A stretch of DNA of 64,000 nucleotides from an uncultured Eubacteriales bacterium (GCA_902801845.1 CADCJW010000001.1:80376-144375), one strand, 5' to 3'. Counted from the first letter of the stretch, positions 50,391-58,184 are shown. Numbers and translations: made by a program. Notes: generated by a model not told the origin, from the sequence alone.

Positions 50391-50423
50391 CCTGTGAAAA
50401 TGGATGTAGAAGAAAGGCACAGG
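50391..50423 (-). promoter_or_regulatory. Leader hairpin before mgtE
   Basis: CCTGTG (50391-50396) pairs with CACAGG (50418-50423), placed between the leader ORF and the mgtE ribosome binding site. It could affect translation or transcript stability; no T-tract follows. Confidence 0.4.
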
Positions 50424-50432
50424 GAATATCGG

Positions 50433-50519
50433 TTATATGCGGCGGCACACCATGGCATCGGTGCATCGAGGAATATGACCGGTCGATCCGCTTGTGCCGC
50501 TACTACTGCCCGCATCCAT
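50433..50519 (-). CDS. Putative leader peptide of mgtE, 28 aa
   Basis: An ATG complementary to 50517-50519, preceded by AGAGAGGTG 6 bases upstream, opens MDAGSSSGTSGSTGHIPRC and ends TDAMVCRRI then TAA, 63 bases before mgtE. The peptide is Ser/Gly/Thr-rich. Magnesium transporter mRNAs in other bacteria use leader peptides or riboswitches to sense Mg; no M-box consensus is recognisable here. The leader also forms a GCGGCACA/TGTGCCGC stem across the ORF. Coding status is uncertain. Confidence 0.4.
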   Translation of the reverse strand: MDAGSSSGTSGSTGHIPRCTDAMVCRRI

Positions 50520-50576
50520 GGTGTCCACCTCTCTTTCTGAAAAAGTGTCTGTGGCGCAAATCACCACTTCTAAGAA

Positions 50577-50606
50577 ATTTTACAACCGCCCCTTCCCTCT
50601 TGTCAA
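50577..50606 (-). promoter_or_regulatory. Promoter of mgtE with a long leader
   Basis: TTGACA (50601-50606), 18-base spacer and TAAAAT (50577-50582). The start of transcription near 50570 would leave a leader of about 200 bases. Confidence 0.7.
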
Positions 50607-50623
50607 CACACAATCATAAAAAA

Positions 50624-50643
50624 GGACGGCTCGATCGCCGTCC
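50624..50643 (-). terminator. Terminator of the glycerophosphodiesterase gene
   Basis: GGACGGC-TCGATC-GCCGTCC with TTTTTTATG following on the minus strand, 8 bases after the stop at 50651. Confidence 0.85.
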
Positions 50644-50650
50644 AAGAGGT

Positions 50651-51373
50651 TTATTTTGTATCCCGTATGGCCAGGGCCTTGTCGGGATAGTTGGTGATGA
50701 CGCCGATGCCGTGGCGGATGCACAGCTCCATGATGCCCTCGTCGTTCACCGTCCAGGGGTTGATGCCGATCCCGGCGGCCAGGGACCCTTCGATCATGCC
50801 GGGATAGAGGAGCGTTCGCCAGTGGGGATGGATGTACGCTGCACCGATGGATTTGGCGTATTTCCAGGGTTCAAAGAGGCCGTCGCTGTAGAGGATGCCG
50901 TACTTCACGTCCGGCTTGATCTGCCTGAGCTCCTGAAGGGTGTAATGGTTGAAGGAGGAATAGAGGATCCGCCCCTCCATGCCCTTCTCCTGCTCCAGCT
51001 TCAACACCTTTTCCGCGATGCCGGGATAGACGATCTGGTCCGTTTTGATCTCCACGTTGACCAGGTGCCGGGTGTCCCGGATGAGGTCGTACAGTTCCCC
51101 CAGGGTGGGGATCTTCGCGCCTTTATACTGCGGCATGCCGTTGCTTGCGTCCAGGCGCTTGAGCTCCTTCAGGGTAAAGGACTGGATCTGGCCGGAGCCG
51201 TCGGTGGTCCGATCCACGGTCTCGTCGTGCATGACGATGAGTTCCCCGTCCCTAGAGAGGTGCACGTCCAGCTCGAAGCCGTCCGCGCCCATGTCCATAG
51301 CCAGACGAAAGGCTTCCAGCGTGTTCTCGGGCGCATAGCCGGAAGCGCCCCGATGCCCTAAGATGATCGACAT
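50651..51373 (-). CDS. Glycerophosphodiester phosphodiesterase
   Basis: The 240-residue TIM-barrel enzyme hydrolyses glycerophosphodiesters to glycerol-3-phosphate. Signature residues are GHRGASGYAPENTLEAF (His8, Arg9, Glu), GFELDVHLSRDGELIVMHDETVDRT (Glu, Asp, His), VEIKTD and NPWTVNDEG. No signal peptide, so it acts in the cytoplasm. It is divergent from sfsA. Confidence 0.94.
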   Translation of the reverse strand: MSIILGHRGASGYAPENTLEAFRLAMDMGADGFELDVHLSRDGELIVMHDETVDRTTDGSGQIQSFTLKELKRLDASNGMPQYKGAKIPTLGELYDLIRDTRHLVNVEIKTDQIVYPGIAEKVLKLEQEKGMEGRILYSSFNHYTLQELRQIKPDVKYGILYSDGLFEPWKYAKSIGAAYIHPHWRTLLYPGMIEGSLAAGIGINPWTVNDEGIMELCIRHGIGVITNYPDKALAIRDTK

Positions 51374-51435
51374 ATAAAAACTCCGTTCTTTTTTTCTTGA
51401 TTTTACTCCCCTTTCCCCTTTCTTTCAAGACCGCA

Positions 51436-51464
51436 TTGCGCATTTTGGAAAAGGAAGCTATACT
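51436..51464 (+). promoter_or_regulatory. Promoter of the leaderless sfsA gene
   Basis: TTGCGC (51436-51441), 17-base spacer and TATACT (51459-51464), then exactly 7 bases to the ATG at 51472. The geometry is the same as at 14988-15016. Confidence 0.7.
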
Positions 51465-51471
51465 ATCCCCC

Positions 51472-52149
51472 ATGAGATACGATCTAATCCAGGAAGCCAC
51501 CTTCATCGACCGTCCCAACCGGTTCATCGCCCACGTGCTGCTGAACGGGACGAACACCGTGTGCCACGTGAAGAACACAGGCCGCTGCAAGGAGCTTCTG
51601 GTGCCCGGAGCGAAGGTGATCCTGAGCCGGGGCGCCAATCCCCTGCGGAAGACGGCCTACGACCTGGTCTCCGTCTACAAGGGGGATCGGCTCATCAACA
51701 TGGACAGCCAGTCCCCCAACGAGATCGCCGAGGAGTATCTCCCCCGCCTGTTCCCCGATCTTGTGACGCTGAAGCGGGAGGTCACCTATGGCGCGTCCCG
51801 GTTCGACTTCTACGGCACGAAGGGGGACGGCCCCTTCTATCTGGAGGTGAAGGGCGTGACGCTGGAGCGGGAGGATCGGGTCTATTTCCCCGACGCGCCT
51901 ACGGAGCGGGGTCTAAAGCACGTGCAGGAGCTTATCCGCCTGCGGCAAGCTGGCGTGGGAGCTTATCTGCTGTTCGTGGTGCAGATGAGCGATGTTATCG
52001 CCCTCCGGGCCAATCGGGAGACCCATCCTGCCTTCGCCGACGCCCTGTTGGCCGCCCGGGCCGCGGGGGTCAGCATTCACGCCGTGGACTGCCTTGTCAC
52101 GCCGGACACCGTCGCGGCTCATCGCCCGGTGCCCGTGGAATACATATAA
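51472..52149 (+). CDS. sfsA: DNA/RNA nuclease-fold protein SfsA
   Basis: The protein (225 residues) matches SfsA: DLIQEATFIDRPNRFIAHV, HVKNTGRCKELLVPGAKV (about residues 34-51), SRFDFYG, FYLEVKGVTLE (catalytic-type EVK), FPDAPTERGLKHVQEL. SfsA was first linked to sugar fermentation and has a nuclease-like fold. The ATG at 51472 gives the family N-terminus; it has no ribosome binding site and follows TATACT by 7 bases, so the message is probably leaderless. The longer frame from 51397 crosses the promoter. Confidence 0.92.
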   Translation: MRYDLIQEATFIDRPNRFIAHVLLNGTNTVCHVKNTGRCKELLVPGAKVILSRGANPLRKTAYDLVSVYKGDRLINMDSQSPNEIAEEYLPRLFPDLVTLKREVTYGASRFDFYGTKGDGPFYLEVKGVTLEREDRVYFPDAPTERGLKHVQELIRLRQAGVGAYLLFVVQMSDVIALRANRETHPAFADALLAARAAGVSIHAVDCLVTPDTVAAHRPVPVEYI

Positions 52150-52153
52150 AAAA

Positions 52154-52177
52154 CCCCGCTTTCTTTGAAAGGCGGGG
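52154..52177. terminator. Bidirectional terminator between sfsA and the antiporter gene
   Basis: CCCCGC(TTT) pairs with (AAA)GCGGGG; TTCTTCT follows on the plus strand, while AAAAAA flanks on the other side give TTTTTT on the minus strand. Confidence 0.75.
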
Positions 52178-52190
52178 CTTCTTCTATTCG

Positions 52191-53576
52191 TTACTTTTGC
52201 TCCAGGGCCCGAGCGGCCTTCTTCTTGCGCCACTCCATGTTGCGGTGAGCCTGCTTCATGCTGGCCTTGGAGACCGTCTTTTGCTCCAGCGCCTCCTGGA
52301 ACTTGTTCATGCGGCGATCCTGCACGTTGACGGCGGAGGGCTTGATGTCGCCGGATTTGGTCAGAGCCCACTTGGTGAGCAAAGGACCGATGAGCTCGTA
52401 GATGAGAACGCTGAACAGAATGATGTTCTTGATCAAAATGCCGTCAGCGGAACCCAGTTTGGCAGCGGTGACGCACATGCCCAAGGCCACGCCCGCCTGG
52501 GGAAGCAGGGTGATACCCAAATACTTCTTGACCAGGGGATCACATTTGGTGGCCGAACAGCTGATATAGGAGCCCACGTATTTGCCCAGGGAACGCATGA
52601 GGATGTACACCACGCCCACCAGGATCACCGCGGCGTCCTTCATCACGTCCAGCTCCAGCTCCGCGCCGCTGAGCACAAAGAACAGGGCGAACAGAGGCGC
52701 GGTCCATTTGTCGGCCCGTTCCATAAGGTCGTGAGATAGCGGACAGATATTGCAGAACACCGTGCCCAGCATCATGCACACCAGAAGCGTGGAGAAGGAG
52801 ATCTTCACCTGGCCGATGTGGAAGGATACCATGGACAGGGCCACCGTCAGCACCACGAAAGCGATGGTCAGGGACAGACGGTTGGAGTTGGAGAAGAAGG
52901 TCCTCTCCAGCATGGTCAGCACCCAGCCCATGACGGCGCCCAGCGCCAGGGAGGCGACGATCTCGATGAGAGGCTCCACCACGATGCCGAGCACGTCCGT
53001 TTGCCCGGTGACCAGGGAATCGGCGATGCCGAAGGAGATGGCAAACACGACAAGGCCCACGGCGTCGTCCAATGCCACCACAGGCAGCAGGATATCGGTG
53101 AGCTTTCCCTTGGCCTTATACTGGCGCACGACCATCAACGTGGCCGCCGGTGCGGTGGCGGTGGCGATGGCACCCAACACGATGGTGGCCTCGATGGAGA
53201 TCTTGTTGGGCATGATAAAGTGCAGGCCGATCAGGGCCAAATCCACGAACAGGGTGGCGGCCAACGCCTGAAAGATGCCCACGATCACCGCCTGTTTGCC
53301 GATGGCCTTGAGCTGGGAAAGCAAAAACTCGTTGCCGATGGAGAAGGCGATAAACCCAAGAGCGGTGTTCGTGATCACGGACAAGCCCTCCACCTCCTCC
53401 GGGGTGGTGAAGCCGATCCCCTCGATGCCCAGTTGCCCCAGGCAGTGGGGGCCGACGATCAGACCGGCGATCAAAAACGCGGTCACATCCGGCAGGTGCA
53501 GCTTCATGAGCTTGAACACCCGCGTCATCAGCAGGCCGATGAGCAAAGACAGGGCCGCTGCCAGCATGGTTTGCAT
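52191..53576 (-). CDS. Cation/proton antiporter (CPA2 type)
   Basis: The 461-residue membrane protein has about 12-13 helices of the Na+/H+ exchanger fold with DVTAFLIAGLIVGP, GAIATATAPAATLMVV, LPVVALDDAVGLVVFAI (the ion-binding Asp-Asp of the core) and FFVLSGAELELD. A basic C-terminal tail follows the last helix. The best start is the ATG at 53576 with GGGAGGT 8 bases upstream. It would exchange Na+ or K+ for protons; specificity cannot be told. Confidence 0.9.
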   Translation of the reverse strand: MQTMLAAALSLLIGLLMTRVFKLMKLHLPDVTAFLIAGLIVGPHCLGQLGIEGIGFTTPEEVEGLSVITNTALGFIAFSIGNEFLLSQLKAIGKQAVIVGIFQALAATLFVDLALIGLHFIMPNKISIEATIVLGAIATATAPAATLMVVRQYKAKGKLTDILLPVVALDDAVGLVVFAISFGIADSLVTGQTDVLGIVVEPLIEIVASLALGAVMGWVLTMLERTFFSNSNRLSLTIAFVVLTVALSMVSFHIGQVKISFSTLLVCMMLGTVFCNICPLSHDLMERADKWTAPLFALFFVLSGAELELDVMKDAAVILVGVVYILMRSLGKYVGSYISCSATKCDPLVKKYLGITLLPQAGVALGMCVTAAKLGSADGILIKNIILFSVLIYELIGPLLTKWALTKSGDIKPSAVNVQDRRMNKFQEALEQKTVSKASMKQAHRNMEWRKKKAARALEQK

Positions 53577-53688
53577 AATAGATACCTCCCATTCGAACAA
53601 GGCTGTATCATAGCACAAAACAAAGGAAAGTCAAGGGTAGAATTGTCTAAAGCCGCGGTGCAAAGAACGGCCCCCAGAGAATTGCGTG

Positions 53689-53802
53689 TGAGCCGGGGTG
53701 GGATTTGACCCGGACTGCGGTCCGGGCCTTGGGCTGGGCTCTGAAGCCACACTGTGGCTTCATTCACTCCCCAGCCCGTTCAAATCTCCACTTTCTCCGC
53801 CA
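53689..53802 (-). repeat. tRNA-Ser-derived palindromic element, same family as the ssrA elements
   Basis: On the minus strand the 5' arm (GGCGGAGAAAGTGG then AGATTTGAAC) is the complement of the tRNA-Ser 3' end with one extra base, and the 3' arm carries GTCAAATCCCACC. The core is GGGCTGGG/CCCAGCCC, internal loop G-AGTGAAT opposite AGAG, GAAGCCAC/GTGGCTTC and AGT triloop; then a second hairpin CCCGGAC-CGCA-GTCCGGG. Thus the stems differ from the ssrA elements by compensatory changes, while AGTGAAT, AGT and AGAG are the same. It follows the tRNA terminator directly. Confidence 0.75.
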
Positions 53803-53806
53803 CAAA

Positions 53807-53838
53807 AAATTAGGGAGGGTATCAACCCTCCCTAATTT
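53807..53838 (-). terminator. Terminator of the tRNA-Ser pair
   Basis: AAATTAGGGAGGG pairs perfectly with CCCTCCCTAATTT around TATCAA; it touches the CCA end of tRNA-Ser(GCT) and ends in T-rich sequence on the minus strand. Confidence 0.85.
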
Positions 53839-53930
53839 GGCGGAGAAAGTGGGATTTGAACCCACGCACCGGTCATCCCGGTCTACTCCCTTAGCAGGGG
53901 AGCCCCTTATAGCCACTTGGGTATTTCTCC
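53838..53930 (-). tRNA. tRNA-Ser (anticodon GCT)
   Basis: Acceptor GGAGAAA/TTTCTCC, anticodon stem CTCCC/GGGAG with loop CTGCTAA (anticodon GCT), long variable arm with GACCGGG..CCGGTG, T-arm GTGGGTTCAAATCCCAC, discriminator G and encoded CCA. It is the second of two tandem serine tRNAs. Confidence 0.96.
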
Positions 53931-53935
53931 ATATA

Positions 53936-54023
53936 TGGCGGAGATGGTAGGATTCGAACCCACGGGCACTTGCATGCCGACGGTTTTCAAGACCGCTTCC
54001 TTAGACCACTCGGACACATCTCC
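53936..54023 (-). tRNA. tRNA-Ser (anticodon TGA)
   Basis: Acceptor GGAGATG/CATCTCC, anticodon stem CGGT/ACCG with loop CTTGAAA (anticodon TGA), class II variable arm, T-loop GGTTCGAATCC, encoded CCA. It lies 5 bases upstream of tRNA-Ser(GCT). Confidence 0.96.
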
Positions 54024-54058
54024 GTGTTTTCGATGCTCCCCGCTTCCGTCCGAAGGGA

Positions 54059-54087
54059 AGTATACCAAACCGTTTCTGAAATGTCAA
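54059..54087 (-). promoter_or_regulatory. Promoter of the tRNA-Ser pair
   Basis: TTGACA (54082-54087), 17-base spacer and TATACT (54059-54064), about 36 bases before tRNA-Ser(TGA). Confidence 0.8.
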
Positions 54088-54109
54088 TGCCTTTTCCGGG
54101 AAGGCCTCT

Positions 54110-54946
54110 TCAGTATTCGTCCACGCAGAATCGGGGGGCGCCGCTTGTTTCCAGAGCCGCCCAGACGTCCTCATCGGCCAGCATCACGTTCTGCACCCGA
54201 ATCTCCCCCGCCGCCTCAACGTCCGGGGGAAGCTTTGCGCCAACTTCCCGCCCGTTGGCCAGCCGGGAAAGCTCATGGAGCAGGGGCCCATACGCCCCGA
54301 GGCTCAGCACCTCCTCGCCGAATACGTCCGCCTTGTCGAAGCAGACGGCATACCCTATGGTCTGCCCTCCCTGTTCCAGCATAAAGCCCTTCGCCCCGTC
54401 CGCGCGGTAATCCTCCATCTTCAGATGAAAGGCGTCCCGATCCCGCAAAACGAAGCCGTCATATCTCTCGGCGATCCGCCGGTAGACAGAAAAAGCCTCC
54501 TCCTCCGAAAAGGGCACTATCTTTCCGGCTGAAAAGGTCTCATCCCCCTGCCAATACCTGGTGCAGGTGCTGGGACGGAACCCCAGTCGGGCGTAGGCGC
54601 CGGGCCGCTGAGGATGGTTGAACAGGGCGCAAACGCCCCGTTCCCTTGCCTGTTCCCGCAAAAAGGTCATGGTCCGGTACATATAACCCTTCCCCCACTC
54701 CCGGGGCAGCGTAGCCACCCCTGAGGTCATGAGGGCCGAAAAGAAAGATTCCCCCAAGGATAAATCCATTGGCCAACCGTGGATCACGGAGACCAGCCTG
54801 TCCCCATCGAAAGCTCCCGCGGACCATTCCGGACGGTATCTATTTTCAAAAAACCAATCTACGAAGGCAGGCGGATCGTCGAAACAGGTCTGCCACAGGG
54901 CCTTGGCCTGGTCCCTGTCCCCCTCTGTCAGCGGTCGATAGTTCAT
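54110..54946 (-). CDS. GNAT family N-acetyltransferase, Eis-like
   Basis: The 278-residue protein has an N-terminal GNAT domain (MNYRPLTEGDRDQAKALWQTCF, LMTSGVATLPREWGKGYMYRTMTF with the acetyl-CoA loop, FNHPQRPGAYARLGFRP) and a second, weaker GNAT-like half, the two-domain plan of Eis proteins. It starts inside the last codons of rodA upstream (4-base overlap, ATGA), so it is translationally coupled to it. Substrate unknown. Confidence 0.82.
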   Translation of the reverse strand: MNYRPLTEGDRDQAKALWQTCFDDPPAFVDWFFENRYRPEWSAGAFDGDRLVSVIHGWPMDLSLGESFFSALMTSGVATLPREWGKGYMYRTMTFLREQARERGVCALFNHPQRPGAYARLGFRPSTCTRYWQGDETFSAGKIVPFSEEEAFSVYRRIAERYDGFVLRDRDAFHLKMEDYRADGAKGFMLEQGGQTIGYAVCFDKADVFGEEVLSLGAYGPLLHELSRLANGREVGAKLPPDVEAAGEIRVQNVMLADEDVWAALETSGAPRFCVDEY

Positions 54947-56112
54947 GTGATCTGCCCTCTGTTAATGGAACGATAGTTCACCGAAAGGACCATGCCGATG
55001 GTGACCAGGGTGGCCATCATGTTGCTGCCGCCGTAGCTGATGAGGGGCAGCGGGATGCCGGTCACAGGCATGAGGCCCATGCTCATGCCGATGTTCTCGA
55101 ACACGTGGAACCCCAGCATGGCCACCGCGCCTGCACAGAGACACCGGCCGAACATGTCCTTGGACCGCCTCGCCACCATCAGGATCCGAAGCAGCAGCAG
55201 GAAGAACAGCAGGATCAGGATGACCGCTCCTACGAATCCCAGCCCCTCGCCGATGCTGGAGAAGATAAAGTCCGTTTGCCGCTCCGGCACGTACTTCTTT
55301 TGGGACAGAGTCCCGGGGGTAAAGTACCCCTTCCCCCACATGCCGCCGGAGCCTACCAGCTCCTTGGAGTGAAGCACGTTGTAACCGTCCCCCTCCAGAT
55401 CCAGCGTCGGGTCCAAAAACACCCGGATGCGGGCCTTCTGGTCCTTGTCCAACAGATACCGGTAGATAAGGGGCAAGCTCAAAACCGTTGCTCCGCCGCC
55501 AAAGATGATATAGAGCCAGCTGATCCGGGCGGCAAAGAGCACGCCGATGAATATGGCCACGAAGACCATGGCCGTGCCGTAATCCGGCTGCCGCATGACC
55601 AGCACGAAGGGCACCGCGAAGATGATTGCTGCTTGGAGCACGTCCCAGAAGTTGTTGAAATGGCCCCGCCGATCGTAAGCCTCGGAGACGAACTTGGAGA
55701 GGGCCACCAGCAGCACCACCTTGGCGATCTCCGAGGGCTGGAAGGAGCGGGAGGTGCCGATCTTATACCAGCCGAACACGCCTCGGGTGTTCACCTTGAC
55801 CACCAACAGCAGCACCAGCAGGGCGCAGGTCACCAGATACACCATCTTCACGAAGGGCTTGTACTTGTCGTAATCGAGGAACGCGATGGGCACCGCCACC
55901 ACCAGGGAGAGCAGGATGCTCACCAGCTGCCGGTTGAAGTATTCCAGGTTCAGCCGGCTCAAGAAACCCTCCAGGCCCACCTCCGTGCCGTCAAAGGGGT
56001 CGGACATCACGTTCAAAAGGGTCACAAGGCCAAAAAGGAGTAGGATCGTCACCAAGGTGATGATGACGAAGTCCACTCCCTTTGTTTGCTTGGTCTTGCC
56101 GGGTTTGGTCAT
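54943..56112 (-). CDS. rodA: Peptidoglycan glycosyltransferase RodA (FtsW/RodA/SpoVE family)
   Basis: The 389-residue protein has about ten helices and the SEDS motifs GVFGWYKIGTSRSFQPSEIAK (about residues 107-127), RQPDYGTAMVF, GDGYNVLHSKELVGSGGMWGKGYF (extracytoplasmic loop) and TGIPLPLISYGGSNMMATL near the end. It polymerises glycan strands for rod-shape growth. The start codon directly follows the stop of a 29-codon ORF (TAAATG). Confidence 0.93.
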   Translation of the reverse strand: MTKPGKTKQTKGVDFVIITLVTILLLFGLVTLLNVMSDPFDGTEVGLEGFLSRLNLEYFNRQLVSILLSLVVAVPIAFLDYDKYKPFVKMVYLVTCALLVLLLVVKVNTRGVFGWYKIGTSRSFQPSEIAKVVLLVALSKFVSEAYDRRGHFNNFWDVLQAAIIFAVPFVLVMRQPDYGTAMVFVAIFIGVLFAARISWLYIIFGGGATVLSLPLIYRYLLDKDQKARIRVFLDPTLDLEGDGYNVLHSKELVGSGGMWGKGYFTPGTLSQKKYVPERQTDFIFSSIGEGLGFVGAVILILLFFLLLLRILMVARRSKDMFGRCLCAGAVAMLGFHVFENIGMSMGLMPVTGIPLPLISYGGSNMMATLVTIGMVLSVNYRSINRGQIT

Positions 56113-56202
56113 TTACAGAATGTATGCCCCATCCTCCGCCGTGAAGCTGTCGGGCACCAGGGCGCTATGCATCATGTTATTGTAGTTGATCTTCAGGCGC
56201 AT
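56113..56202 (-). pseudogene. 29-codon ORF resembling the start of glucose-6-phosphate isomerase
   Basis: ATG complementary to 56200-56202 opens MRLKINYNNMMHSALVPDS then FTAEDGAYIL and stops directly before rodA. The first 11 residues look like clostridial Pgi N-termini (K..DYNNMM), but nothing of the rest of the enzyme is present. The frame is continuous with the preceding sugar isomerase gene stop (56236), so it may be a decayed remnant or a short coupled peptide. The assignment is by memory of the family. Confidence 0.35.
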
Positions 56203-56235
56203 CCCCTGGCGCCACGCCGCGCTTTCTATTCCTCT

Positions 56236-57057
56236 TTATTCTTCGCCCAACGGCGATAGTTTCGTTTGCATAGTCTCAAAGGAGGCTTTAAGCTCGTCAG
56301 GATCGGTATACATGTCGCTGTATACCTCGATGAAGGCCGGGCCCCTGTAGCCCGCCCGGATCATGGCCTTGCCGAGGGCCACGAAATCGCACTGCCCCTG
56401 CCCCGGCATCCTGAGGGACAGCTTCCCCGCCTCATCGAAGGCGTAGTCGCACAGATGCCAGTTTTCCAGATCCTCCCCCACCGCCTCCACGAAGGCGAAG
56501 GGGTCCTCTCCGGAGCGGACGGCCTGCTTGATATCCAGCACGAACTTCAGCCGGTGATCCCCCAGCCGCTCCTTCAGCTCCCTTCCGAAGGCGGGCGCAT
56601 GGAAAAAGCACCAACTCACGTTCTCAAGGCACAGGGTGATGCCGTACTCCGCCGCCACGTTCAGCAGCTCCCGAAAGATGGGCGTGATCCGCTCGAACTC
56701 CAGATTCTTGGCTGTGCCGCCCAAATGGGGGGACCCGTGCATCACATAGTGGGTGGCCCCCAGTATCCTGCCGGCGTTGAGGGCCTGACGGTAGACGCTG
56801 AAAGCGTCCGCCTTTTGCCTGGGATGGATGGAGAAGAGCTGCGCCTCGAACTGGTTGCTCATGGGATGGACGCTGTATACCCTGAGCCCCGCATCGTCGA
56901 GCCGCTTGCGCACCACCTCCACGAAATCGGGCTGATACTCGCTGAAGGTATTCAAAAACACCTCAACATTCCGGCAGCCCATGGCGGCAAGCATGGGCGG
57001 AGTATCCTCCACCATGGCCTTGTTGAATATGCTTGCTGTGGAAACGCCGACGATCAT
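56236..57057 (-). CDS. Sugar phosphate isomerase/epimerase family (TIM barrel)
   Basis: The 273-residue protein has the xylose-isomerase-like barrel: VGVSTASIFNKAM, VYSVHPMSNQFE, YVMHGSPHLGG, LCLENVSWCFFH, KFVLDIKQAVRSGEDP, WHLCDYAF and GPAFIEVYSDMY. Glu at LENV, Asp at VLDI, His at WHLCD and Glu at FIEVY make a plausible metal site. Substrate unknown; the family includes inosose dehydratases and sugar epimerases. It is followed by the Pgi-like fragment and rodA. Confidence 0.85.
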   Translation of the reverse strand: MIVGVSTASIFNKAMVEDTPPMLAAMGCRNVEVFLNTFSEYQPDFVEVVRKRLDDAGLRVYSVHPMSNQFEAQLFSIHPRQKADAFSVYRQALNAGRILGATHYVMHGSPHLGGTAKNLEFERITPIFRELLNVAAEYGITLCLENVSWCFFHAPAFGRELKERLGDHRLKFVLDIKQAVRSGEDPFAFVEAVGEDLENWHLCDYAFDEAGKLSLRMPGQGQCDFVALGKAMIRAGYRGPAFIEVYSDMYTDPDELKASFETMQTKLSPLGEE

Positions 57058-57091
57058 ATCTCCTCTTGACTATCCAACCCAATAAAAAAAT

Positions 57092-57447
57092 GTAACGAGC
57101 AAGCAGTAAGCCGAGTTCTGTCATGGGCTGACGCCCACGGACGATTATCTATCTGAGGCCGTATGTTGCCAGACGGCTCATGCGATTATCAGGAGCGCAG
57201 CGGGCCGCTGTTGAATGCTCCCATTCCAATCTTGCACCGGGTGGGGTTTACACAGCCGATCCGTCACCGGATCGCTGGTGAGCTCTTACCTCGCCTTTCC
57301 ATCCTTGCTCTCCCGAAGGAGGGCGGTAGCTTTCTGTTGCACTGTCCCTGATGTCGCCATCGCCGGGTGTTACCCGGCACCCTGCCCTGCGGTGCTCGGA
57401 CTTTCCTCAGCCCTTTTGGGGCCGCAATCGTCTTGCTTACTCGTTAC
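57092..57447 (-). ncRNA. rnpB: RNase P RNA
   Basis: The P1 stem GTAACGAGTAAGCA/TGCTTGCTCGTTAC closes the RNA. The universal core is clear: GAGGAAAGTCCGAGCACC near the 5' end, and CAGAACTCGGCTTACTGC at the 3' end. TTTTTTTATTGG follows as a terminator. It starts 6 bases after the zinc-ribbon gene on the same strand, so promoter elements may lie within that gene, or it is processed from read-through. Confidence 0.95.
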
Positions 57448-57453
57448 AAACCT

Positions 57454-58170
57454 TTACTTCTGATACAATATCCGGCCGCAGTTCTCACATTCCATGATGG
57501 TGTCCTGTCCGTTCAGCTTCTTGATGACGGCCATGGGCAAGGACATGTTGCAGCCGCTGCACTTCTCGTTCACCACCGGGACCACCGGCATGGAATGGTG
57601 GACCCGCGCTTTCTTATATTTCACCAGGAAGGTGGGATCCACCTGCCGCTCCACGGTGTCCATCTCCTTAGTGGCGGTGGTGATGTCCGCGGCGCTCTCC
57701 GCCTTCTCCACCTCGCACACCGCCTTGAGCCGGTCGTACTCCTTCTTAGCTTTGCCGCCCAGGGAACGGGCTTTCTGGAACTCCTCCGTGGTCTTTTCCA
57801 ACTGATCCAGCAAGCCCTTCACGTCCTTTTCAAGGCGGGCCATCTCCCGGCTCAGCCGCTCCACGTCCGTGCGGAACTCCGTCAGCTCCTCGGCCGTCAC
57901 CTGGTCGTCCGCTTCCAGCGTTTCCATCTCGGAATGGTTGAGCTCCAGCTCGTGGGAAAGGCTCTCCTGCTGGGAGATGAGCTTAGTAAGGACGTTCTTC
58001 TGCCCCTCCGCCTCCTCCGTGAGCCGCTGGATGGTGGCCTGCTGCTCCCGCAGAAGCTTAGTGATCTTGTTGAGCTTCTGGCGGCTTTCCGTGGTGCGGA
58101 CTGCGTTCTCCAGCTGCTGCTTTTTAAGATCTGCCTTCTGGTACATGAGCAAGTATTCTAATTTCGTCAT
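57454..58170 (-). CDS. Coiled-coil zinc-ribbon protein (CT398/YbbK-like)
   Basis: The 238-residue protein consists of a long antiparallel coiled coil (about residues 1-170) followed by a C4 zinc ribbon, CSGCNMSLP and CENCGRIL (Cys about 203, 206, 229, 232 with VVPVVNEKCSGC upstream). This is the zf-RING_7 family, often encoded next to Nif3 genes as here. Possible role in surface or RNA-associated complexes is not established. Confidence 0.88.
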   Translation of the reverse strand: MTKLEYLLMYQKADLKKQQLENAVRTTESRQKLNKITKLLREQQATIQRLTEEAEGQKNVLTKLISQQESLSHELELNHSEMETLEADDQVTAEELTEFRTDVERLSREMARLEKDVKGLLDQLEKTTEEFQKARSLGGKAKKEYDRLKAVCEVEKAESAADITTATKEMDTVERQVDPTFLVKYKKARVHHSMPVVPVVNEKCSGCNMSLPMAVIKKLNGQDTIMECENCGRILYQK

Positions 58171-58184
58171 GGGGTAACCTCCTT

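Noticed and set aside
50370..50606. M-box (ykoK) riboswitch before mgtE
   Set aside because: Position fits, but the conserved M-box core sequences are not present and the leader instead holds an ORF and simple hairpins.
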